64,000 nt of DNA from Cyanophora paradoxa (Eukaryota; Glaucocystophyceae; Cyanophorales; Cyanophoraceae): contig QPMI01000049.1 in assembly GCA_004431415.1 (NCBI GenBank), forward strand, positions 62,001-126,000, written 5' to 3'. Made by a program: the position numbers and the translations under genes. Positions 10,804 through 20,300 of the stretch are shown one piece after another (position 1 is the stretch's first letter; each line of letters starts with the position of its first letter). The notes below the pieces were generated by a model. It did no database searches and had not been told where the DNA came from. It saw nothing but the letters and a program-made list of their open reading frames with translations.

Positions 10804-11466
10804 GATATCTGCTGCATGCAGCCTGGCATGCCGCTGAGCTGATCGATATCATGAGCCGCTGAGCTCGAGATTGATGTACCTGTAACGAAACGTATACGTA
10901 TACGTAGCTGAAGCTTAAGCGAACCGTTGAACCGTTGAACCGACCGTCGACGTCGGACCTGGCGATGCTGTGTATACGTACATGTTAAATTTAAAATCGT
11001 TGCCCGCATGCGCAACCTGCACTGCGGCAATTGGCAACCCTTGCAAATTGCGTGCCGCAAACATTGATATCGATATTTAATTATAAAGGCATGCCATGCA
11101 TATGATATCGATGCATATGATCATGATCATGATCATGACCGGTACGATACTATGCATATGATATATATATACGTAAACTGTCGGACTGCAGCATGATTCG
11201 CATCACGATCGATATAGCTATATATAGATATCTATATATACACTGATCATGATCATATGCATGACAGCAATTTATAATTAATTTAACTTTTTAGTAAGCT
11301 TAAGCTTAATTATAAGCTTGAAGCCGCACCTGCGCATGCATATGAGCATGCTGGCGCCGGCCGGCATGGCATATATACGTACTACGGTATACGTACGGGC
11401 CGCGGCGCCGGCCGGCCCGCGCGCGGGCGCATGCGCACGTTAACGAAATCTATATATATATATATA

Positions 11467-12567
11467 TAGCCTGACCTTTCTCCTGCTTCGCTGCCCTCTC
11501 TTCGGCGCCGGCAGCGATCCCCGTCACCTGTTCGCGGCCCTTCCCCTGCCTCCGGATCCGACCCTTCCTCGGCTCCCTCCTCGCCTCTTCCGTCTCGTAG
11601 GCCTCCGCCGCGTTCCCGTCGGCGGATCTCTCGATCGACCCTGGACTCTCCGCCTGGCACTGTCTGCGGGGTACCTTCGCCACCGTGTTCGGCGCCGGCT
11701 GTCAGTACTTTGCTCGGTAGCTCCCCCGTCGTGGCTCCTCGGGGGCCTCTTCGTCGTCGTCGTTCGCTGGGTTCCGGCTCCGGGTCAGATTTCTCGCCGG
11801 GCTTACCTTCTAGATCTCCTGGCTCTGCTCCTGGGCCCTCAGCTCCGGGACCGGCTTCCCCGATCTCCTCCCGGACTCGTGGTCGTACCCGTCGCCGGCT
11901 TGCCGTGCCTGCGTCTCCTTCTACTTCCCTCCGGCGGTTTGCCGGGCCGGACCCTCCGGCCTTTGTTCTTGATACCGGACCGCCGCCTTTGCCTTCGTCT
12001 TCTGCTTCGCTGGTCGTATCCCGCCGGCGCCGGCGTACTTCGTCTTATAGTTTAGTTCGGTCTAGTTCGGATTCTGATCGTAGTGTTGATGCTAGAGTTA
12101 GTTTCAATACTAGCTATAGTCCTCGTGCTCGACCTGTTGTTCACCGTCGTTTGCAGTTCGACTGCCCGCCTCGACCCCGGCCGGCTTTAGTGATTCCTTT
12201 GACTGTCCTTTTGCCTGCTCTTGATCCGCCTGCTCCGCCTCCTGTGTCCTCCTCGACCTCGTGCCGTAGCTCTGCCCTTTCGCGTCGTCCTGCTTCGCCT
12301 CCGCCTCCGCGTCGTCTTGTTGTTCCTCTTACTTGTCTGCTTCCTGTTATTTATCTTTCTCAAATTTGTCCTCCGCTTCTTAGTGATGTAATTCCTTCCG
12401 ATATTGATGGTATCTCTAGCTCTGGCTCTTCTTCGTGTCAGTCATCCTCTGTCCCTAGATCTGCTCGATTTCTCGTCTCTTCTCGATCTGTCTCGAGCTC
12501 CGTGTCTTTTCTTTTTTATTGTCGATTTTGGCTCTTTGTCTTATCTTTCTTCGTGCTCTTGTCTTAG
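11467..12567 (+). other. 1.1-kb open frame with deviant codon usage, Ser/Pro/Arg-rich
   Basis: A single frame has no stop from just after the tag at 11,467 to the TAG at 12,565-12,567, about 365 codons, but there is no convincing ATG. The predicted chain is serine/proline/arginine-rich and ends in a hydrophobic tail (FLFYCRFWLFVLSFFVLL). The right half prefers T-ending codons (cgt, tct, gtt), unlike the G/C-ending exons elsewhere in the window, and the strand is pyrimidine-rich. A run of nine A residues follows at about 12,649. This could be a fragment of a mobile element, a reverse-transcribed piece, or a chance opening in pyrimidine-rich DNA. No reverse transcriptase or integrase motif is visible. 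Confidence 0.3.
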
Positions 12568-14071
12568 TTATTTTGCTTTTTTGTCTTTATGCCCCCTGGG
12601 CAGCCCCCGCAGTGCTGGTGTCTAGAGACTGTGGCCGGTAATTTACCAAAAAAAAATAAGTTAACGTTAATATTCGATCGAGATCGCGAAATCTAAGTTA
12701 TACGTACCCATGGCCAGATCCGGATTCCATGGGTACCGGCCCGGGCGCCAGCGCTCATACAGGCCGCTGGCTATAGCTATAGCCGCTGCTAGCTCAGCGG
12801 CTACAGCCTGCTAGCCGTACGTACGCGTCTCAAAAATGACAGCTTGCAAGTTGCCGGAGCTTGAACTCACGTGCAACTTGCATGGCAGTCGAAACGACCA
12901 TGGCAGCGCATTGGCGCCGATCCGCGTTCCTGAATGCGCGTAAGCGAATCGTCGGGAGTTGGAATTCATGCGTGTGCATCCGATCGAAGATGGACGTCAC
13001 GTCGTCACCTAGCCGTGGCGGCTAGGCATTGTAGGCAAGCAGCTATTCGCCAGCTGAGTTCGATCTTTTTTCATAGGCAGTTATCCGTCGCTTTGGCGGT
13101 TAGTCGTCGGTTAGTCGTCGGTTAGTCGCGCAAACAAGTCATGACGCATGCATATCGCAGTCCCGTCACCAGCCACCTGAACGTTAGAAGACTACCCAAG
13201 TGCACAACTACCCGCTCAACTTCCATGCCTTTCGCAATGCTCGAAAAAAGTTCTGCAGCGTACCGACGGTACCGCGTGACGGCGATATCTCTTGATCCTC
13301 AGAGCTGTAGGAACTTACTAGGAGTCAAGAAGGGCGCGGCCGTCGATCGTGGGCCGAAGCTTACTAAGGAAGGATCGATCCATACGTATACGTAGTACGT
13401 ACTGCCACGGTACTGGTATACCGGAAAGGCGTACATGCGCATGCATGCGCAGGGATCGCGCATCGACCAGGCGACATCGATATATCGATCGTTTACCGAA
13501 TACGCACCATCGGTCCGGTTGTGAAGAGCTGACAGCTGCGCGGCATCGCCACGAGGTGACCGGACCGTCGGACGGTCTGCCGCGCTTCCGAAGTTCGTGT
13601 CGGCGAGCACGCGGTGACAGTGACACGAACAACCGCAGCTCCCAATTGCAAGCAGATCGGCGAAGGCTTCCAAGCCTTCTCTCATCAGACGCGGCCTCGG
13701 GCCTGCTGCAGTTTGCCGCCATGTCTTTAGGTGCGCACGCGTACATATGCGCATGGAGTTGTCAAGCTTGCAATCGCGTTCCTCGCGATGCCATCGCCTT
13801 TCCTGATTCCAGCCTGCAATCGCAGACATGTCTCTTATCCTTCAGTTCGTGCAAGAGAACTGTTCCTTGCAGGACATGTCTTCGTACGGGTGCGCCGTCG
13901 AGGGCCGAATCCACTGGAGTAACCGGAGCGCCGCGCGGCCGGCGTCTCGCCCCGGCAGCACAGTTTCCACTGCTGGTGCGCGTCTTTCTCCTCCACATGT
14001 GGCCGGAGAGACGAGCTTGCGCGGCTCGGACCATCGACGCGCCGGGCTAGCCTCCTCTTCAAGAGCATTCT
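12568..14071. other. Intergenic DNA, no gene recognised
   Basis: Palindromic words cluster near 12,765-12,830 (ggctatagctatagcc, gtacgtacg) and 13,380-13,450. gttagtcgtcg occurs three times in a row near 13,100-13,130. Overlapping open frames at 13,300-14,050 show no splice structure or recognisable motif. Confidence 0.45.
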
Positions 14072-14530
14072 ATGCACCTGTCACCCGTTTTCACCCCTGA
14101 TATTTGGTGCGGCCCGACAGATGGCGTCCCCAGGCGCGTCGCCTACGATGACTGGGCGGCCCGCTTCGCTGCGTGGTGCCGGCGGAGAGGTGCTCGCCCC
14201 GTCGAGTTACCTGTCACAGCTGAGGAGCGCGTCAACCTCTTCTGGAAGGCAGGCATCCCCTCCAAAACTTTTTCCATCCACTTTGGAATATTCCTTGTGA
14301 CCACACTCGCTGCGGCCGGCCCTGACCGTCGGGGCCTCCCTCGCGCAGTTTCGCACCCTCTACAATCACATTCCAGTGAGTCCTGCTTGAGCTTGTCAAT
14401 GTGCTCTGTCGCTCGTACTAAGACCCCAGCAGCCCGTGAAACTTGAAGATGGCACCTCGCGCCGCATCAGCCTCATCATTGGTCCGCAGCGAGCCCCCGC
14501 GCGGCATGTTCACCTCGCGTCTCAAGTTCC
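14072..14530 (+). CDS. Candidate 5' exons of an unidentified gene
   Basis: From ATG 14072 the frame reads as a compact soluble protein (…RVAYDDWAARFAAWCRRRG…, then TAEERVNLFWKAGIPSKTF). It can be joined through a GTGACC…GCGCAG intron (about 14,297-14,348) to FRTLYNHIP, and through a GTGAGT…AG intron to PVKLEDGTSRRISLIIGP. After that the frame becomes ambiguous, because two frames both look plausible through 14,500-14,600. It may be the front of the gene listed next, or separate. I cannot name the family. Confidence 0.33.
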
Positions 14531-14936
14531 GTGACAGGCATGGACTGGAACGCGCTGGCGCCCAGGCCTGTGTCTTCTTCGCAACGAGCCTTCGCGAACT
14601 CTGCGGATAGCGGGACAAGCGAATTCGAAGCAAGCGAAGCCACGTATACGGAGGCACCGCGCGCGCCGGTGCCTGCACCGCGACAGGTGCCCGGTCTACG
14701 GCCGATCCTCGCGAAGCGCCCCTCGGAAGCTATCCATGGCCAATTGCAACCAAGTTCAAGCTCGATCGCGAGCCTGTCGAGCTCGCGACCAAGCTCGGGA
14801 TCGCGACCGCGGCCGCGGCCGCTGGCCCCGCGGCCAGAAACGGGCCCCAAGGCGCGGACATCACCCGCGCGGCCGGCCACCCCCGAGCCGCAGGCGCAGT
14901 CGGCCCCACCGCCGCAACGGCGCCGCATGGACGTCG

Positions 14937-15675
14937 CGTTCCTTTTGAATCCCCCGGACGTTCGCGAGGCCGGCCGCGCGGGCGAGCCCGGGCTTGCGTG
15001 CCAGCCGGGTTTTCCCATCGGGCCTCCGCGATCGGCGCCTCCGAGAAAGAGGCATCTTGACGCCCCGTCGGAGGCCCCCCGCCAGCACCGGCGGCTATCC
15101 CTCGCCTCGAACGGAGGCGGTGCCCCGGCCCTGGGAGAGGACTGGAGCGATTACAGCTCGCCGCCCGCCTCGCCGCTGTGCCCGCCCGAAGAATCCGCGG
15201 CCACACGAGGCGCCCGCATCGCCGCCCTTTACGGCTTCCAGGACGATGAGAACGCCGAGGTTCGAACTATTTTTGGGAATATATGTATTTTTCTATTCGA
15301 AGCGCGCTGACCTGTTTTGATCTCCGTAGGTCAACCTCGACCGTCGCGAGTCCTCTGACACGGTTTCGTTTGCTGACGTGCGTCCTGGGGCCCTGGGGCC
15401 GGCCGCGGAGTCCAAGCTTAATCGCCCATTCCGGAGATCGCCATTAGTGGAAGCTGGCAGCCGCGAGAGGCCGCGGGGCCCTGTGCTCCAGATCTCATCT
15501 GACCATGATTTCACCGCAGTTCTTGGCGCACCGCGAGACTGGCAAGTGGCGGCCAGCGATGTCCCTGGGCGGCATTCCCGAGGCCACGTCGGTCCTGCGT
15601 GCTGGCCCAGCCGTGGGGGCGCAGGAGGGAGCCCGGCTTCTCTTCTCCTTGGCCTCATCGTTTGGGCGCTGCTGA
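14937..15675 (+). CDS. Candidate unidentified protein, three exons
   Basis: ATG 14937 opens with MDVAFLLNPPDV and continues through a disordered Pro/Arg/Ser-rich stretch with basic patches and a serine-rich acidic piece (EDWSDYSSPPASPLCPP). A clean GTTCGA…CCGTAG intron follows D-D-E-N-A-E at 15,259, and the next exon gives VNLDRRESSDTVSFAD. A second intron (GTGCGT…CCGCAG) leads to FLAHRETGKWRPAMSLGG and a stop at 15,673-15,675. Both joins are in phase 0. The layout, a short hydrophobic start, a disordered basic middle and a conserved-looking tail, would suit a regulatory protein, but that is inference. It may be the 3' part of the gene starting at 14,072. Confidence 0.42.
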
Positions 15676-16685
15676 AATTGAAGGCCGTCCAAGAGAAAAA
15701 GCGGCATGCCTTCATGCTTGTGAATAGTGAATATGATACTGTATTTGAGATTTCATGCATGCTCGCATTTGCAGTTTCCCTTGCTATCAAAGTAGTATAA
15801 ACGCTCGCAATTTCATAGAAATTAAGCTTGCTATTTTGTACTGTATAGCATTAATATTGCAGCGTAAGTACAGCTAGGTCTAGAGTAAGTCTATGTGCCA
15901 CGATGTTGTTATGAATGAGCCTGCCACTGGGCCAGGCTCTGAGCTCTGTCACGCAACATCATGGCTTTTGCCAGGCTAGCGCTGTTGATCATGAGCTGCT
16001 GCAGGGCCACTGGGCCCGGAGGCCAGGCTCGAGTCGAGCTCATCCGATCGCGGCTGATCAGCGGCCCGGCGGCTCCGATCGCGAGGCCCGGCGGCCCTGA
16101 TCATGATCCGATGATCATGAGGCTTACATGTACATTAATATTCCCATATGCATCGACATCACTGTGGCACTAGCTATAGCTATAGTACGTATACTGCGGC
16201 TAGCTGCAGTGCGATCCGATCCGATGATATCGATCTAAACGCATGATCATAAATAGTAATCAGGAATTAATAATATTGAGCTCTAGATCTAGAGCCTTGC
16301 TCAGTCGGACCGGAGCTGGACTCACCGTGGCACCCAACTGCATGTCTGAATGCTCGGTCAGTTTTGTCTGATCTTTGGATTCGAATTCTCATAATTTTAA
16401 GCTCAAAGCCAGCGAGCCTCGGCGTACTACAAAAGCATCTTATACTCGTATTCACTGGTGTCTGGCATCCAGAGTGCGCCAGAGGGTCCGAGTCCATGGG
16501 CATACGATCTTCTGATCATGTGCTCAATCAGGAGAGGACTTGGGGGTTGACCTTCCTACAGCCGCGGTGTCAACAATTGCGAGATCTCAATATTGGAGAA
16601 ATAAATGAATGAACACACCGGATGCACAAGCGAGCATGATGCGCGTGGTTTGGTGTGGACAGATAGCGAGATGGCAAAAAACGTC
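15676..16685. other. Intergenic DNA, no gene recognised
   Basis: AT-richer, with a local duplication (gccactgggcc + aggctc near 15,920 and again near 16,010) and palindromic clusters such as gatcatgatccgatgatcat near 16,099 and gctatagctatag near 16,174. This is the last gene-free kilobase before the gene-dense part. Confidence 0.5.
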
Positions 16686-17123
16686 TCAAGGCCGATCCGA
16701 GGGCTGGACTATAGAGAACCCAGTAATGCTCGGTTGCTGAAGCGTCTCCAGTTGCTTCTTGCCCCGCCTCAACATGAACTCGATGCGGGTCACTTCACTG
16801 AGAAGCCGACTGTGAGGAGAGTGGCCATGACGAGCACGAGCAGGCACGCGTGAGCGAGGGAGGCGCGGCGCGCGTACGTCTTCGGAATGGATGCCTGTCT
16901 CCGGAACTCGCTGCGAATGAAGTCCTGCGGCGAAATTCGTCGCGCAGTGCCTTCGTCGCGCGCTCTGCAGCTGCAGCTGCCTTTCGCGCACCTTCAAAGC
17001 GCTCCGCGAGGACGCATCCTTGGCCTCGGCGGCACGGAGAGTTAGCCTGTAAAGCTGCAGGACTTGTTTCTGCAGGCCAGACAGCCGCCCCGGTGCAGCG
17101 CCCAGGCGGAGCGGTCCCGACAT
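16686..17123 (-). CDS. SDHAF1: Succinate dehydrogenase assembly factor 1, LYR family
   Basis: Three exons (17,123-16,992; 16,924-16,878; 16,809-16,686) join with correct phases and canonical GT-AG introns to give exactly 100 residues, close to the size of known SDHAF1. Residues 16-30 contain the LYR signature (LQKQVLQLYRLTLR). Exon 2 supplies the second helix with FIRSEFRRQ, and exon 3 gives the typical TRIEFMLRRGKKQLETL. Known family members act in the mitochondrial matrix, where the LYR tripeptide engages the iron-sulfur transfer machinery to load the SDHB subunit of complex II. The gene is head-to-head with the giant GTPase gene, with 230 bases between the two start codons. Confidence 0.88.
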   Translation of the reverse strand: MSGPLRLGAAPGRLSGLQKQVLQLYRLTLRAAEAKDASSRSALKVRERQLQLQSARRRHCATNFAAGLHSQRVPETGIHSEDVRAPRLPRSRVPARARHGHSPHSRLLSEVTRIEFMLRRGKKQLETLQQPSITGFSIVQPSDRP

Positions 17124-17353
17124 CCAAGCGGGGCCCTTGCGACAATGCTGAGAGACTTCTTTGCTCTCGGTGGGCTCAAAAGAATGTCGCGGCCTGGTCG
17201 TAGAGCGGCTCGTGACGCCGCTCGTAACGCAGCTCGTTGAAGACGGGGGTACAGCTCGGGCAAAGCAGTTCAAAGCGGGGGGACACAGCTCGACGGCGAC
17301 GACGCCCTCAGCTGCGAGCCTCGCATCTGGAGACCGCGCTGTGAGCGGCAGCA
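17124..17353. promoter_or_regulatory. Divergent promoter region, SDHAF1 / giant GTPase
   Basis: The 230 bases between two oppositely facing start codons must hold both promoters and 5' leaders. A direct repeat of cgctcgtgacg / cgctcgtaacg lies near 17,210-17,230 and a gggggtac word near 17,245. No TATA-like box is evident. Confidence 0.5.
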
Positions 17354-20300
17354 ATGCCGACCTGCGCGGGATGCGAGGATGCCGAGGCGGCGGTGCGCTC
17401 CGAGCGGGCTTCCGGCGCGGATCTCTCTTGACAATCGTTCCCGCACAGGTGCAATGCTTGCAGTGCGAACAAGCATTCTGCGATGACTGCAACACGGTCA
17501 CGCACCGCGGCGCCAAGAAGGCGGCCCACACCCGTGTCCCGCTCGTGAAGCAGAGTGCGTGCGACGTGGATGCTTCAGCTTCGCAGTCTCATCGCCCCTA
17601 GAGCGCCGCTCGCCGTCGCTGCTGGGATGATTGACCTTGCCGCGCAGCGGTGATCTGCGACTCCTGTGAGGAGGCTCCGGCGACGCTGGAGTGTTCCGAA
17701 TGCAGCAAGCGCTTCTGTGAAGTCTGCGATGTGGCGCTGCATCGTTCGGCGAAGAAGTCCAGCCACTCCCGGCATCCGCTTGGGCCATCAAGTGCGCAAC
17801 CGCCCGCTGAGCGCTCCCTGCGCTGAATAGGCGCGATGCAGAACCGGCAGCGCTATCGATCCCCGCATCGCGGCTGCACGAAGGCCCCTTGTCGCCAGGC
17901 GCGCCCCCCGCTGCACGCGAATCGGTTCTCCCGCCAACACCGCCTGCAGCGTCAGATGCAGGCCGCTCCGTCGTGTCCTCATACTCTGGGGCTCCGCCTT
18001 CAAAGCATCACGGCGAGGACGCGCTCCATTCTGTCCCCGCTCGATCGGGCAGCATCGCCGCCCGCCATGCCTCACCGCCTCGCTCGGTCCGCTCCTCGCG
18101 CTCCATCCCGCAGGAGGTGCGAGGCGGCGCACTCCACTGCGCCGCACGGCGCTGACGCGCCCTCGAAGGACGACGAACCGCTCGACGAACCTCTGCCCCG
18201 GCCGCGCGCGGTGCCGCACATCGGAAGCCACGGGCCCGACGGCGTGCTCGCGTCGATCCCGGGCCTGTACGAGCTCATGTCGGTCAAGTTTGATGCTCAG
18301 GATTCGTCCTTGGGTGCGTTGGGCATGCCCGCCGCGGCGGCGCGGCTTACCGGCCGCCCCACGCGCAGTGGAGAAGGTCATCGTGACCAAGAGCGAGGTT
18401 CGGGACCAAAAATCGCGCGCAGGCCGCCGCGGCGCGTAATCGGGCGCAGGTCTACCGCCTCTGCAACGACTTCGCGCCTGGGAGCAGCCGCGAGCGGGAC
18501 GCCATCGTATCTTTCCCGACGCTGAACGAGGCCGCCGTGTTTCCCGTGCGTCCCACTGCCTGACGCCGTCGTGCAAGCCCTCTCAACCAACGCCGCCGCG
18601 CAGGTCGGGCTGTACGGGAACCGCGGCCTCATCCTGGAGTACCTCGCGCGCCACGCCAACTTTCCGCTCGACGGGTCCGCCTCCTGCCGCCGGCCGCCCC
18701 GCCCCCGCGGCGCGCGCCTCACGCCCCGTCCTCCGCAGCCGCCGCATTCTGATGGACGACCCGACGCGCCTGAACCCCGTGCGTGCGGGCCCCTGGCCCC
18801 CCCCCGCGCCCGCCGGCCGGCCTAGGCCTCTGACCGGCGGCCAGGGCCTCTACGTCTGGGTCGGCGAGCGCGAGTCCCCGCACGTCTTCTACTGGCAGGC
18901 GAGCCGCCCCGTCTCCGCCCGATCCCCGCTTGCGCGCGGCTCGAGCGCCGTCCGCGCAGGCGCCGAACGGCTTCCGCGACGTGAACCGCAAGAACGTGAC
19001 CTGCAATTTCATCCGGTGGGCCGCCTCCCCCGCCCCCCGCGTCCCGCCCTTCCTGAGCCGCCGCCGAAGGTACATGACCGAGCTCTGCGACCACACCGTA
19101 TGCCTCCTGGATTCCATGGAGGTGCCCTCGGCCCCTCTGCACTCGCCCCCGCCTCTGCAGAGCGCCCCGCAGGTGGACGGCGTCGAGCTGGGCTCGCGCC
19201 GCGAGCGCACCATCGAAGAGCGCGAGATCTTCGGCTCCGTCGCATTCCAACTCCAGGCGAGCCCGCCCGGGCTTCGCGCTCGGACTCCGCCTCCGCCTGC
19301 TCTCTAACCGCCGGCCCCGCAGACCGACGACGACGTGATCCTGTACCCCGGCTTCCAGCTGCCCCTGCCCCTGGCCCTCTTCGCAGACATCCAGCCCGTT
19401 GTGCGTTGCTCTTAGGCCCCGGACCGGCCCTCGGGCCTCACCGGGCGGCCGCAGGACGTGGATGAGGCGTTCGTCCGCTTCGCGCCGGGCCTCACCCGCC
19501 GCGCCATCCACACGCTGGGGACCGTCCCCGCCGCCCGCCAGTACAATCAGCGAGCCCAGCTCAAGCTCTCTTCCGTCCAGGCGCGCCCCGCTTCAAATTC
19601 GCCGCGTAGGCCGACGCTCGGTCGTTCTGATCCGCGCCGGTCTCTTCGCAACAGTTCTCGGACTGGGCGGAGAAGATCCTGGCGACCAAGAACGTCGAGT
19701 TCGAGCCGTCCGTCTCCTCAGACGACATCATCCTCTTCATCCAGTGCGGCCCGCGTCGAAAGCGACCAAAGGCGAGCGAGCGCTCGAGCGTGACGGGCGT
19801 GGGGCGGCAGGTACGCGGAGCCGGGCCTGTACGCGGAGTGGGACGACCTGCAGAAGAACCTCGCCCTCGAGCACGCCGAGGTCCGCGCCGGAATCCGCGC
19901 CGGAATCTACGCTCTCGGTCTCCGTGACGCGTCCTCGGTCGCCGTGACAGGTCCAGCGCCAGCTGGACGGCGGGCAGCTCGCGCAGCAGGTCAGCTCGCG
20001 CCGCGCCGCGCCGCCTCTGCCCGCTCTGATCTCGCGTCCAGCTCGGCTTCGAGCTCGAGGCCGACGTCCGCCGCGTCCGCAACGCGATGGCGGAGCACCT
20101 CCGCCGCGAGTTCCCGTGCGCGGCCGGCGCCCCGCCCCCCTCTCGACTTTAAAATTGCCTGGAAGATTTCCAGCCCGAGAAGCCTCTCTTGCCAGCTCTT
20201 AAGGCTTTGGCTAAGCCGAGGGCCTCTGCGCCGCCCTACGGCCTCTCCACCCCCCCACCCCCGGTCCGACCGCCCGCGCAGGGAGGAGGAGAAGCTGGTG

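Larger units (their letters stand above)
9881..11466. other. Intergenic DNA; palindrome-dense core 10,860-11,460
   Basis: No gene was recognised. The right part consists almost wholly of self-complementary words: cgatatcgat, gatcatgatcatgatcatga, gcatatgcat, atatagctatatatagatat, aagcttaagctt, ggcgccggccgg, and finally (ta)n at 11,450-11,468. This is the densest such stretch in the window. Confidence 0.6.

Noticed and set aside
11467-12567. Retrotransposon call for the pyrimidine-rich open frame
   Set aside because: There is no reverse transcriptase, integrase or zinc-knuckle motif and no long terminal repeats, so it is listed only as an unusual open frame.
16850-17203. Plus-strand open frame over 16,850-17,203
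   Set aside because: It is antisense to SDHAF1, whose three exons join perfectly in phase.
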